The notes below the pieces were generated by a model. It was not told the DNA's origin. It made no database searches and saw nothing but the letters and a program-made list of their open reading frames with translations. 64,000 bases of DNA from Corallium rubrum (Eukaryota; Cnidaria; Anthozoa; Scleralcyonacea; Coralliidae), in contig OZ036004.1 in the NCBI GenBank assembly GCA_964035015.1, forward strand, positions 12,464,427 to 12,528,426. The letters run 5' to 3'. Made by a program: the position numbers and the translations under genes. Positions 25,001 through 33,482 of the stretch are shown here, piece after piece. Position 1 is the first letter of the stretch; each line of letters opens with the position of its first letter.

Positions 25001-26042
25001 AAAAGATATCAAGGAACGGTAAACTGCACATCGTCTTACTTTTTGATGCTCTTTCACATGAAGCAATAAAAAATTTCACTTCATAGGCACTTTAATTTTT
25101 TCACAGGCCTAACTTAATTTTTTTGTTTTTGTAAAAAATCAAAAATCTGTAGCGTGGTTTCGTATATAGCTAGACTATCCAGTGGCGTACCGAGGACATT
25201 TTGATTAGGCGTGTTTCAAAATTTACCGACGAAACCCAGGCGGGTTTATATATCTTACCGATTTTGTTTTAATTGCCGATGACCTATATCATCGACCATT
25301 TCACCCCCACCACCCCCGGTTCGGTACACCACTGAGGGGGCGATTACATGGACCGGGCTGGCCCGGTTAACCGGGCTAGCCCGCTTTATATAAAACGTAT
25401 GTTGTTTTAACATTTCGATTACATGACAAGCGGGCTAGCCCGGTTTGCCGGGATAAAAATGTCCATGTAATCGTTTTCATCCCGGCAAACCGGGCTGAAA
25501 AACTGTTGAACTCGCTTCGATACGCGTTCGTTTGCTTGACTGTGTGAATAAATAGTGCTGAAAGGAACTGAAATAGAACATCAACGTTGTTTGTGTGTTT
25601 CGTGATCAAAGCGAAGATTTAATAAATTAATTAGTCTTCGTGAAGACGCTTTCCTGGGTTAGCCAAGACTTTAACAATATTTTTATTAACGATGGGCTTA
25701 CAAAATAAATAATAGACTAATTAGTGTAAAACTGAAGTAAAGCTAACGTAGCTTTGCCCTTATTTACTTGATAATTGCGAATTTCGGCCTGAAATCATCC
25801 CGGCTTACCAGGCTAGCCCGCTCCATGTAATCGTTTCGTAAACTCAGCCCGGTCCATGTAATCGCCCCCTGAGACTATCTTTCTCTTTATAGCAATCCAT
25901 AAACATTGATAAAGTTTTCGAGAAGCTAGCACGAGCGTTGAAGAACCAACGTGAAACAGCTGCAAACTCTCTGGATACGGACACTTTGCCTAAACCAGAT
26001 ATATCGCGGTTATGTTCATTTGGACCTTGTTGTAGTTTGTAG
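16058..26042 (+). CDS. Rab-family small GTPase, three exons, 250 aa
   Basis: Exons 16058-16366, 23155-23448 and 25893-26042, all GT-AG and phase 0, give 250 residues. After a basic N-terminal extension of about 50 residues come the P-loop GNVGAGKT (60-67), switch I HSSTIGID, G3 LEIWDTAGQERFRTI, G4 VGTKKDL and G5 ETSAK, then KVFEKLARALKNQ. It ends CSFGPCCSL, a CCxx pattern expected to be geranylgeranylated. Rab proteins cycle GTP on membranes and direct vesicle traffic. The RabF-type WDTAGQERFRTIT and YYRNANGLLVTYDITNYES fix the family; subfamily is not clear. Two oddities are the long N-terminal extension and a threonine in place of asparagine in the usual NKxD motif. Intron 1 is 6.8 kb and intron 2 is 2.4 kb, both packed with MITEs. 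Confidence 0.88.
17015..17399 (-). mobile_element. MITE, GGGGGTGATTACATGG type, inverted copy
   Basis: Inverted relative of 25336-25869: shared interior such as AACATCAACGTTGTTTGTG (read on the minus strand) and end CCATGTAATCACCCCC. The left end is truncated at TACATAGCCCGGTAAGCCGG. Lies in Rab intron 1. Confidence 0.75.
17757..17949. mobile_element. TTAA-target MITE
   Basis: GCCTAGTTTACACAAGCAAT at the left and ATTGCCCGTGTAAACTAGGC at the right are inverted copies. The flanks are TTAA (17753-17756) and TTTA, a one-base-decayed TTAA duplication. Inner AAGCTGGCATGCCAGCTT palindrome. Confidence 0.7.
18412..19005. mobile_element. foldback element with 9-bp target duplication (MULE-like)
   Basis: Arms of about 260 bp start AGTGTAACTATAAGTCGAGG and return inverted at the right end. 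The centre is CTCTCTCTATATATATATAT. CAAGTAACC flanks both ends (18403-18411 and 19006-19014). A 9-bp duplication with very long inverted arms is typical of Mutator-like foldback elements. No transposase encoded. In Rab intron 1. Confidence 0.8.
20036..20176. repeat. palindromic MITE
   Basis: GACTTGCTCCAAGTCTGCCT and CTTGTTGTTTCGAGACGG pair with CCGTCTCGAAACAACAAG and AGGCAGACTTGGAGCGAGTC around a short AAATCAAATC centre. Confidence 0.85.
20540..22175 (+). repeat. 20-bp satellite with 15-bp variants, Rab intron 1
   Basis: About 80 copies of CATTTCACATTAGGTTGAGT (variants TTTGGTTGAGT, TTGGATTGAGT) interspersed with shorter TTAATCATTTCACA units of 14-15 bp. The block GGATTGAGTCATTTCACG then TTAATCATTTCACATTAATC recurs several times in the left 800 bp, suggesting higher-order units. 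Spacing is too regular and too gapless for CRISPR. Confidence 0.95.
22569..23065. mobile_element. MITE with GAGGCCCTGTTAGGGT ends
   Basis: 16-bp inverted ends GAGGCCCTGTTAGGGT, flanked by AGCTCT on both sides (22563-22568 and 23066-23071). It sits inside an older palindrome: GTGAAAAAGTGG (22500) and TAGTAACGAAATACTGACG (22535-22553) pair with TATTTCGTCACTA and CCACCTTTTCAC (23075-23122). The Rab exon 2 acceptor lies only 30 bases further right. Confidence 0.7.
23815..24030 (+). repeat. about 60-bp tandem repeat
   Basis: Three to four imperfect copies containing CCTAGTAAGAGGGCTGGAAT, TTACCTCGTGTTTACATGAG and CTTTTTTGGTAGGGCTGG. Confidence 0.8.
24157..24232 (-). repeat. tRNA-Glu-like SINE head
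   Basis: On the minus strand GTTGGCACAGTGGTTAGCGC carries an A box, GCCTTTCACCTCTGCGACC has a TTC anticodon-like loop, and GGGTTCAATTCC is a B box. The acceptor stem does not pair, so this is a tRNA-derived SINE or tRNA pseudogene, not a working tRNA. Confidence 0.55.
24239..25091. mobile_element. TTAA-target foldback element
   Basis: AGTGCCTATGAAGCGACATT at the left is mirrored by CACTTCATAGGCACT at the right; both are flanked by TTAA (24235-24238 and 25092-25095). The arms are about 365 bp and highly similar, including CCTTGCACGGATTTTATA at the inner ends. Non-coding. In Rab intron 2. Confidence 0.8.
25180..25334. mobile_element. hAT-type MITE with 8-bp target duplication
   Basis: The ends are CAGTGGCGTACCGAG and CGGTACACCACTG. 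The left target copy AGACTATC is at 25172-25179. The right copy is recovered as A(25335) plus GACTATC (25873-25879) once the element inserted next door is removed. Eight-base duplication and CAGTGGCG ends are hAT-like. Confidence 0.8.
25336..25869. mobile_element. MITE with GGGGGCGATTACATGG ends, 3-bp target duplication
   Basis: GGGGGCGATTACATGGACCG with GGCTGGCC at the left is mirrored by CGGTCCATGTAATCGCCCCC at the right; flanked by TGA on both sides (25333-25335 and 25870-25872). A 3-bp duplication suggests PIF/Harbinger. It landed on the border of the hAT MITE. The subterminal CCCGGTTAACCGGGC palindromes recur several times. Confidence 0.75.
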
Positions 26043-26360
26043 AGCTTTAGAAAAAAATGGCCACCGAACTAAAATTATTTCACAGACCTATTTATTATAC
26101 GCATGACATTCGCATTCTAATTGGTTGAAAAGAAAGCAGTACAAATCGTTTTCATGTGACGTCATCAAAGTTATAAAATTTGAAACTGGTCAAGTGTTTA
26201 CAAAACGAAAATTAAGTCTGTGTAATTTAAAAGAACGCTTGAAATGACAGAGTAAGATCTTTTATTATACATTTAAACTTCATTCTCGTTCCTTATTGGT
26301 CAATATACTCCAGTTAATTCTCAATGTCCGGCAGCTGAGGCGTCTTTCCACCGAATACTA

Positions 26361-26747
26361 GGGACTTTAAGATTCAGACAACGGACTACGGCTACGGTAG
26401 AAAGTTTAACAGTGGTATTAAATGGTGGTGTATTTATACATTTAAATTTCAAGATACATTACCGCACGAACTCGCCTCCTTGTTCTTAAATTCTTGAAGA
26501 GATACACTTGTTCAATCTATGTTAGTCGCGAGAGTAATGTTAAGCTTTCCCAGGCTTCTGTAGTGGATTCAGGTTCCGCGTTGTCTTTACAACGTAAAAA
26601 TGCTTTTTCTACGTTGTCAACAGAGTCACGACGGCGTGAAAATTACTCTTGGGAACGTCATTTGCAAAAGCTCTTTGTATTTGACATAAAATTCTATTGT
26701 TCAAACACGTTGGCGTAGTCATAGTCGTTGTGTTTTCTTAAAGTCCC
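26361..26747. mobile_element. TIR element GGGACTTTAAGA
   Basis: Starts GGGACTTTAAGATTCAGAC and ends TTTCTTAAAGTCCC; the interior matches 11532-11890. No frame of interest. The target duplication is not clear. Confidence 0.7.
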
Positions 26748-27111
26748 TCCAAAAAAATTATTGGACGCTGATGACGTCACTGCAACAAAGCGCGCGAAAA
26801 TTACAAAATAACAAAATTTTCAATAACGCCCATTTTGTCAGATTAATTGCGTGAGTCTTTTTACTGCCAGACTTTTTTTGTATCTTAATACGACTATTTT
26901 TAATGTATAATAAAATAATTATTGGATTCGGCGTACGCGTGATATCAAGAATAGAGCTTTCCGCATGAAGTGCATGGATAACGCGTTGAGAGATTTGATT
27001 GGCTTTCGCAAAACTTTGGACATCCCAAACTTCGGACAAACATTGGACGTTAGCCAATCAGATCTGGCAAAAAGAAAGATCACGTGATCCATTCACTTCA
27101 TGCGGAAAGGT
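26748..27111. other. unassigned sequence 3' of the Rab gene
   Basis: AT-rich, with TTCCGCATGAAGTG (26960) facing CACTTCATGCGGAAA (27095) as an inverted pair that brackets a GATTGGCTTTCGCAAAAC stretch. No gene. Confidence 0.4.
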
Positions 27112-27456
27112 CTATTATCCAGACTTCAGTTACCCTGCGAGTCAGAGCCCCTTCTTTCCGACCTACGCAAGCTTCGGGGGAAAGTGGGCTCTGCCAACAA
27201 ACTCGATCTTCGCCCCAAGTTTGGGGCGAGTCAGTCAGGTTTTAAACTGGTCAAACAAGTTCTAGTTGACAAACACGCGTAAGCAGGAAAATAGGAAGTG
27301 ACGCGTTAGAGCCTGGGCCCAAAATAGTATCTTGGCAACCGTTCACGCATGCTCAAAAATAAATATCGAGTTTGTTGGCAGAGCCCACTTTCCCCCGAAG
27401 CTTGCGTAGGTCGGAAAGGGGTAGACTCGCTGGGTAGACTTCAGTGAATGGTCGTG
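27112..27456. repeat. inverted-repeat element
   Basis: CCTTCTTTCCGACCTACGCA and AGCTTCGGGGGAAAGTGGGC at the left return inverted at 27365-27455. The arms are about 90 bp and the spacer about 160 bp. Confidence 0.8.
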
Positions 27457-27739
27457 GAAAGCTATTTCTTTCAAACCATTCGGTGTCTTGCGCTTTGTTT
27501 AAATCTGACCATTCTGATTAAAATTCGTCGCGGTAAATTGACCAGGAAAATCAGATCATCAGATTGCAGGAAAATCGCTCACGTGATGTTTTCCAATACT
27601 CAAGAGTAACACTAGGGCTGTGCAAGGAACTAGAATGAAGCACAAATCTACCCCGCACGACGTTTTAGGGCAGAAATTCTAATTTTTCAGAGCTTTTTCC
27701 CCCGACCATCTTAACCAAAATGGAGTTATTGATTTTATT

Positions 27740-28225
27740 TACAGTGTATATGAAACGAAAATTAAGTTTGTTTTATTTGAAAGAACTCTTAAAATAATGG
27801 GGAATATCAATTTACAGCTTTTTCATATTTTACTTAGTTCTTGAGATATTTAGACTTATGTGATATTCAAATGAGATAACTTATGGTTCGTTTTTTTCTA
27901 ATTAACATATTCGAAAATCGTGAATATTTTTAAGATTATTGATCAAAATCACTTGTAACTTGTCTTTAATGTTTAGTTGCATGAACTGTAGCAATATGCA
28001 AAGTTTCAAGTGAATTTGTTCAATAATCTTAAAAATATTCGCGATTTTCGAATATGTTAATTAGTGAAAAAACGAACCATAAGTTATCTCATTTGAATAT
28101 CACATAAGTCTAAATATCTCAAGAACTAAGTAAAATATGAAAAACCTGCAAATTGATATTCCCCATTATTTTAAGAATTCTTTCAAATAAGACAAACTTA
28201 ATTTTCGTTTCATATACAATTTAAC
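27740..28225. repeat. long palindrome
   Basis: Arms of about 225 bp, for example AACTTATGGTTCGTTTTTT versus AAAAAACGAACCATAAGTT and CGAAAATCGTGAATATTTTT versus AAAAATATTCGCGATTTTCG. Spacer of about 60 bp. Non-coding. Confidence 0.85.
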
Positions 28226-28244
28226 TTCAAATAACTGGGCTACT

Positions 28245-29445
28245 AATTTTTGTAGCCCAGTATATAAGGTGCGCGCTACATTGTAGTTGACAAAACGATG
28301 TTGAGCCCAACACACCACTAATCCAGCGGTGACACGTTCATCGGAATATTACGGACAACCATTTCGTCAAACAGTCGGAAAGCAAAAAATAGAAGTATTG
28401 AAATATAACATTGCTGAACAGCGAGCATGGACTGATTAAAGAAGGAAGATTCTTCAGCTATTGGACTACATGTACAGCTAGTATATAATAACGATCCGAA
28501 AATTTGATTCAAATTGGCATGTATAGAAGAGGCCCGAGAATAAAAGTTGTTGATGTTAAGTCAGTAACCGATTTACGAATGCATTTATACTCTCTTCTTC
28601 ACTTGGAATTCACGAAATACTGATATAGACGATACAACATAAACTTCTTACCTTTTTTATTCTCTAATTCTCGGCCGTCTTCTATATGGATGCCAGTTTG
28701 AATCAAATTTTCGGATTGTGATTATAGTTCAATAGCTGAAGAATCTTCCGAATTATGTTTTTAATCAGTCTATCCTTGCTTCTCAGCGATATTCAGCAAT
28801 GTTCAATACTTCTAATTTTCGCTTTCCGACTGTTTGACGAAATGGTAGCCGGTAATATTACGACTAAAGCCCAGGTCAAACGAGGATGAGAGTTGATGAG
28901 AGTCGATGAGAGTTGCAACTCTCGGTCGCGTTTGACCACCAACTCTCATCGACTCTCATACACTCTTATCAACTCTCATCAACTTTGAACTGGTTCAAAT
29001 TTTAATGAGAATTGATGAGAGTTTTTGCTCGTTTGACCGGTCATGAGAGTTGGCATATGAGAGTTGATGAGCGTTTAGCGGCTTGCGGCTTTTCGTGACA
29101 AGAAAAGGCAAGAATGCAAAATATATCTGTCTATTTATTTGTCCAGTACGAGATTGTAAAAATACGAACTTTGTTTACCTCGAAATTCGTTCCTAGTCTC
29201 CCTGCTACGCGCGGTAAATCCTACAACTCTCGTCAACTCTCATGGTCAATTCTCATCAACTCTCATCCTCGTTTGACCGGGGCATGAGAGTTGAGAAAGC
29301 TCTCAGACAAACTCTCGCTTGCCAACTCTCATCAACTCTCATCCTCGTTTGACCGGGGCTTAACGAGTCGCCATTGTATTAGTGGTGTTTAGGGCTCAAC
29401 GTGGTTTTGGCGACCACTATCTAGCGCGCACCAGTATATAAGGGC
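28245..29445. mobile_element. palindromic element split by a second TIR element (28867-29364)
   Basis: Outer arms: GCCCAGTATATAAGGTGCGC at 28253 faces GCGCGCACCAGTATATAAGG at 29423, and TTGATTCAAATTGGCATG (28503) faces a near-inverted copy at 28690-28720. The inner element (28867-29364) has ends AAGCCCAGGTCAAACGAGG and CCTCGTTTGACCGGGGCTT and is full of GATGAGAGTTGATGAGAG repeats in both orientations. Confidence 0.7.
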
Positions 29446-29684
29446 CATTCTAAATGCACACAACTCATGTAAATTAATTTTAAGTCGGTGGTCATTTATG
29501 AGCAAGGTCTACGCTTTGACAGAATCTGTAAATTAAGGTTTTATTGTAAATGACGTATGTAATTATGTTATTAAGTAGATTGGTTATTAGCGCTGGGGTA
29601 GGTTACGCTTTGTGCGGGTAACTCGTACCTCGAGGACACCCAGTAACACCGGAAACCCTTCGCAATCAATTAAATAGAGCCAAT

Positions 29685-29935
29685 GGATATAAAGGGACAA
29701 ATACGGATAAAAGGATACAAATGGGGATAAGAAGAGACAAATGAGATTAAAAGAGACAAATAGGAGTAAAGGATGCAAATGGAGATAAAAGGAGATATCC
29801 GGGAACAAATGGGGATAAAAGGAGACATTTGGCAAAAAAGGGATAAAATGAGACATCTGGAGACAAGTGGGGATAAAATGAGACAAATGGGGATAAAAGG
29901 AAACAAATGGGGGTAAAGGGAGGCAAATGAAGATT
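29685..29935 (+). repeat. degenerate GGGGATAAAAGGAGACAAAT minisatellite
   Basis: About 13 imperfect copies of an 18-21 bp unit. The overlapping minus-strand open frames are repeat artefacts. Confidence 0.85.
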
Positions 29936-30081
29936 AGTTATATTGTGACTAATAATTTGACTAATTTCTAATACCAAAAGTTTTTCTAGTTTAAACTTGG
30001 ATACTTTTGACAGTCAGAAGCAGTTTATAGACCCTTCTAATAAGTACAAATAGAATACGTAATTTTGACCCTATGACGTCA

Positions 30082-32549
30082 AATAGACCTTTTCACCAAT
30101 AGCGGCGCCATCTTGATTCGCAATGCATTATGGTCTATCCAGGGTATAAGCTTCACTTGCAGGCGAAATGGCCGCCACGAAGCGAACATTTTGCTTGTGA
30201 GAAGAATTGATTCTTTTAGGCATATTTTTTGTAGCGCAGGAGAATTTCGAAAGGGGCAATGTATTTGTGGGACTATATAGAACGTTGTGTGCCAAAGACA
30301 GCGAAATCAGAGCAGAAATGGACGAGAAAATTGCTATAGAGCTATTGAAAGAGTGAAGAATATGCTAATAAATACGTTCCCGAAGGGAGGTTCTTCTCGA
30401 CGTTTTCAGGTGAGTAAGCTTAGTGAACATCGGACAGCTCATCATTTTGCCTCAAAAACATGTGTGTGTTGTTGTTCTATCGCGATCTCGTATTTTCTGA
30501 ATTACCAAAGTGTTCTGTAATGATTTTTTCGTTTGTTGAAATTGACAACTTTTGGCGATGATGTCTGTCATTCGTTCGATTCAGCATGTCCTCTGAAGAC
30601 AATGTTTTTAAAGAGTCTTTAAATTTTTTGGCGCGGAAACAACCCGGTTTTATCGGCAACGGCACTGGCACTTTGTAAAAACACCAAGAAGAAAGCACTT
30701 TTGCCTGACTTTCTACTGTTTTTCTTTTCTGTTTCCTTTGTTGTGGTCAGTTCATATCCTGTGAAATAAACCAGCAGGTTCTAGAACTATTGTAGGCTGT
30801 AAGTATATATTCATAACTATATTATTCGTTTAAAACCTTGAATATTTACCGAGTTTTGTTGCTGTGTTGTAGTTAACAAGCTTTGTAAAACACAGGGGTG
30901 GTGCCACTGAGGCAGAGGGGGGCAGGGCCCACAGGGGTGCTATAACCATAGCACAGGGGGCACAGGGTGGTAGGAGTGCTGGGAACCATAGCCCTCCAGG
31001 CCCCATCAGGGAAAACTTACCAAATTTGTCAGGGAATCAAAGAACTTTTTAACTGATTAAGCCAGACAAGTAATTACTGTAGTTGACCAGGTAAGCATCC
31101 ATCTTGAAGCAAGCACTCACCCCCCTGTTTAAGGAAAAAGTAATTTTCCAGGCTATTTTTAAACATTCTCACAGTACAACTGACCACATCTTCACAAAGG
31201 GACCAAAGATGATCTCGACATCTTGTTTCAGGCAACTTTCCTGCATTAGACAAAGATGACCTACCTGGAGACATATTATTTGGCTTGGAGTCTTGGACTC
31301 AGATTGAGACTTTGATGGGTTTGATGAAAATGATCAAAAGACTTTTATATGGTCCATATAAATGCATATTTTTAAATTCATATTTTGTATTATAGTTTTG
31401 TTTGTTTTCATATATTCAGAGTGTTGTGTTGACTTTATACTGTAAAATCAGTTTTTCGTGTAAGGCACATTTTGCTCGTGTACAGTAAGCATCCACTGCT
31501 CATGTAAGCACCTAAAGGGGGAGGGCACTTACCCGGTCAGCTATGTAATGCTTTAATAGTGAAATAAAACTCCTGTAGAAACACAGATAATTTGGAAAAA
31601 GCTATTCTAGACATTCAAGACATTTTCAGATTCCCTGACAAATTGGTAAGTTTTCCCCGATGGGGCCTGGAGGTCTATGGTTCCCCAACAGGGGGTGTAG
31701 CACCCCTGCCCCCCTCTGCCTCAGTGGCACCACCCCTGTGTTTTACAAAGCTTGTTAACTACAACACAGCAACAAAACTCGGTAAATTTTCAAGGTTTTA
31801 AACGAATAATATAGTTATGAATATATACTTACAGCCTACAATAGTTCTAGAACCTGCTGGTTTATTTGACAGGATATGAACTGACCACAACAAAGGAAAC
31901 AGAAAAGAAAAACAGTAGAAAGTCAGGCAAAAGTGCTTTCTTCTTGGTGTTTTTACAAAGTGCCAGTGCCGTTGCCGATAAAACCGGGTTGTTTCCGCGC
32001 CAAAAAATTTAAAGACTCTTTAAAAACATTGTCTTCAGAGGACATGCTGAATCGAATGAATGACAGACATCATCGCCAAAAGTTGGCAATTTCAACAAAC
32101 GAAAAAATCATCACAGAACACTTTGGTAATTCAGAAAATACGAGATCGCGATAGAACAACAACACACACATGTTTTTGAGGCAAAATGATGAGCTGTCCG
32201 ATGTTCACTAAGCTTACTCACGTGAAAACGTCGAGAAGAACCTCCCTTCGGGAACGTATTTATTAGCATATTCTTCACTCTTTCACTAGCTCTATAGCAA
32301 TTTTCTCGTCCATTTCTGCTCTGATTTCGCTGTCTTTGGCACACAACGTTCTATATAGTCCCACAAATACATTGCCCTTTTCGAAACTCTCCTGCGCTAC
32401 AAAAAATGTGCCTAAAAGAATCAATTCTTCTCACAAGCAAAATGTTCGCTTCGTGGCGGCCATTTCGCCTGCAAGTGAAGCTTATACCCTGGATAGACCA
32501 TAATGCATTGCGAATCAAGATGGCGCCGCTATTGGTGAAAAGGTCTATT
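30082..32549. mobile_element. giant palindrome, arms about 0.95 kb
   Basis: AATAGACCTTTTCACCAATA starts the left arm (30082) and returns inverted at 32549. The arms run to about 31040 and from about 31605, with a spacer of about 570 bp. Identity is very high: the same short open frames, such as one starting MCQRQRNQSRNGRENC, appear in mirror positions at 30287-30520 and 32111-32344. Those frames match no family I know. The original target duplication is not evident. Confidence 0.88.
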
Positions 32550-32949
32550 CTTTTCAGTTTTTCTCTCATGGTAGCGACCGCTGACCGTTTTCTGCCCAAA
32601 CATGTTTACGTGACTGTGGGCTCAGCCACGCAACGCAGCTTAATCAATTGAGTCATTTATGAGAAAAAGGTCAGAGGTTACTACTAGGAGAGAAAGGACC
32701 GATAAACCGCATCCGTTCCTCACGCTGTAACCAATAAACTATTGCAATTATAAAAGCACTGTAGGCAATACATTATTGCATTTTATTATATAAAATAGAG
32801 TGTTTTATTGATTTTTCCACCACTAATAAAAACGATAATCTCACATGTGTGATTATTCATGATAATCTCACATGTGACGATTATCGCTGAATCAGCATTA
32901 TAGTTTAATGCAATTTTTGTAAGGCAATAGGACAATTTTTTTATATAAT
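32550..32949. other. intergenic sequence, nothing recognised
   Basis: Contains a small inverted pair around GATAATCTCACATGTGTGATT (32833-32885). No gene signal. Confidence 0.4.
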
Positions 32950-33100
32950 AAACAGAACAATACATGGATGTGTGAAATATGAAATTTATTTCTCGTGTTG
33001 ACCAAGATATCTTACTCGTTTGCTTCGCTCAATCGTGGGATATCCTGGTCAACACTCGAAATAAATTTCATATTTCCACACATCCATGTATTATTCTCTA
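32950..33100. repeat. palindromic MITE with GTTTGCTTCGCTCAATCG loop
   Basis: AATACATGGATGTGTGAAAT and ATGAAATTTATTTCTCG pair with CGAAATAAATTTCATATTTC and ACACATCCATGTATT. The loop is ACTCGTTTGCTTCGCTCAAT. Confidence 0.85.
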
Positions 33101-33482
33101 TGCAATGCTGGAAGAAGTTAGGTTAATGAAAGCGTATCCCCTTCCCTGAACCCCTAACCCTACCCCCTAACCAGCTAACCTAAAAAATTTGACTATTGTC
33201 ACAAATTTATGGTCCACAGTCGCTTGCAAAGCTTGTGGGATGCGCAGTTCAATACGTCCAGCACTTGGCGCAGTCATTACAGTGCAATATTGTATTGCCT
33301 ACATTGCCTAATAATTACAATAGTTTGTTTTTTTACAACGTGAGGAACGGGTGGCGTGCATCTTGGGTTGGTCACCCATTGCCAGTCATTGATATGGAGC
33401 ACCCGCAGTCCAGTTATATATAGGTCAGTGAGCAAATCCCGTAATCAAATTGTCATTCGAAAGATGATGGGGACTCTCGCTT
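33101..33482. other. intergenic, short telomere-like CCTAACCC stretch
   Basis: 33145-33180 reads CCCTAACCCTACCCCCTAACC, too short and imperfect to be a telomere tract. The remainder is unassigned and lies 3' of the acidic-protein gene. Confidence 0.4.

Noticed and set aside
30287..30520. Small gene MCQRQRNQSRN... with duplicate at 32111-32344
   Set aside because: Duplication is fully explained by the palindrome arms; no family match and no splice or codon support.
33140..33182. Interstitial telomere tract
   Set aside because: Only about three imperfect CCCTAA units.
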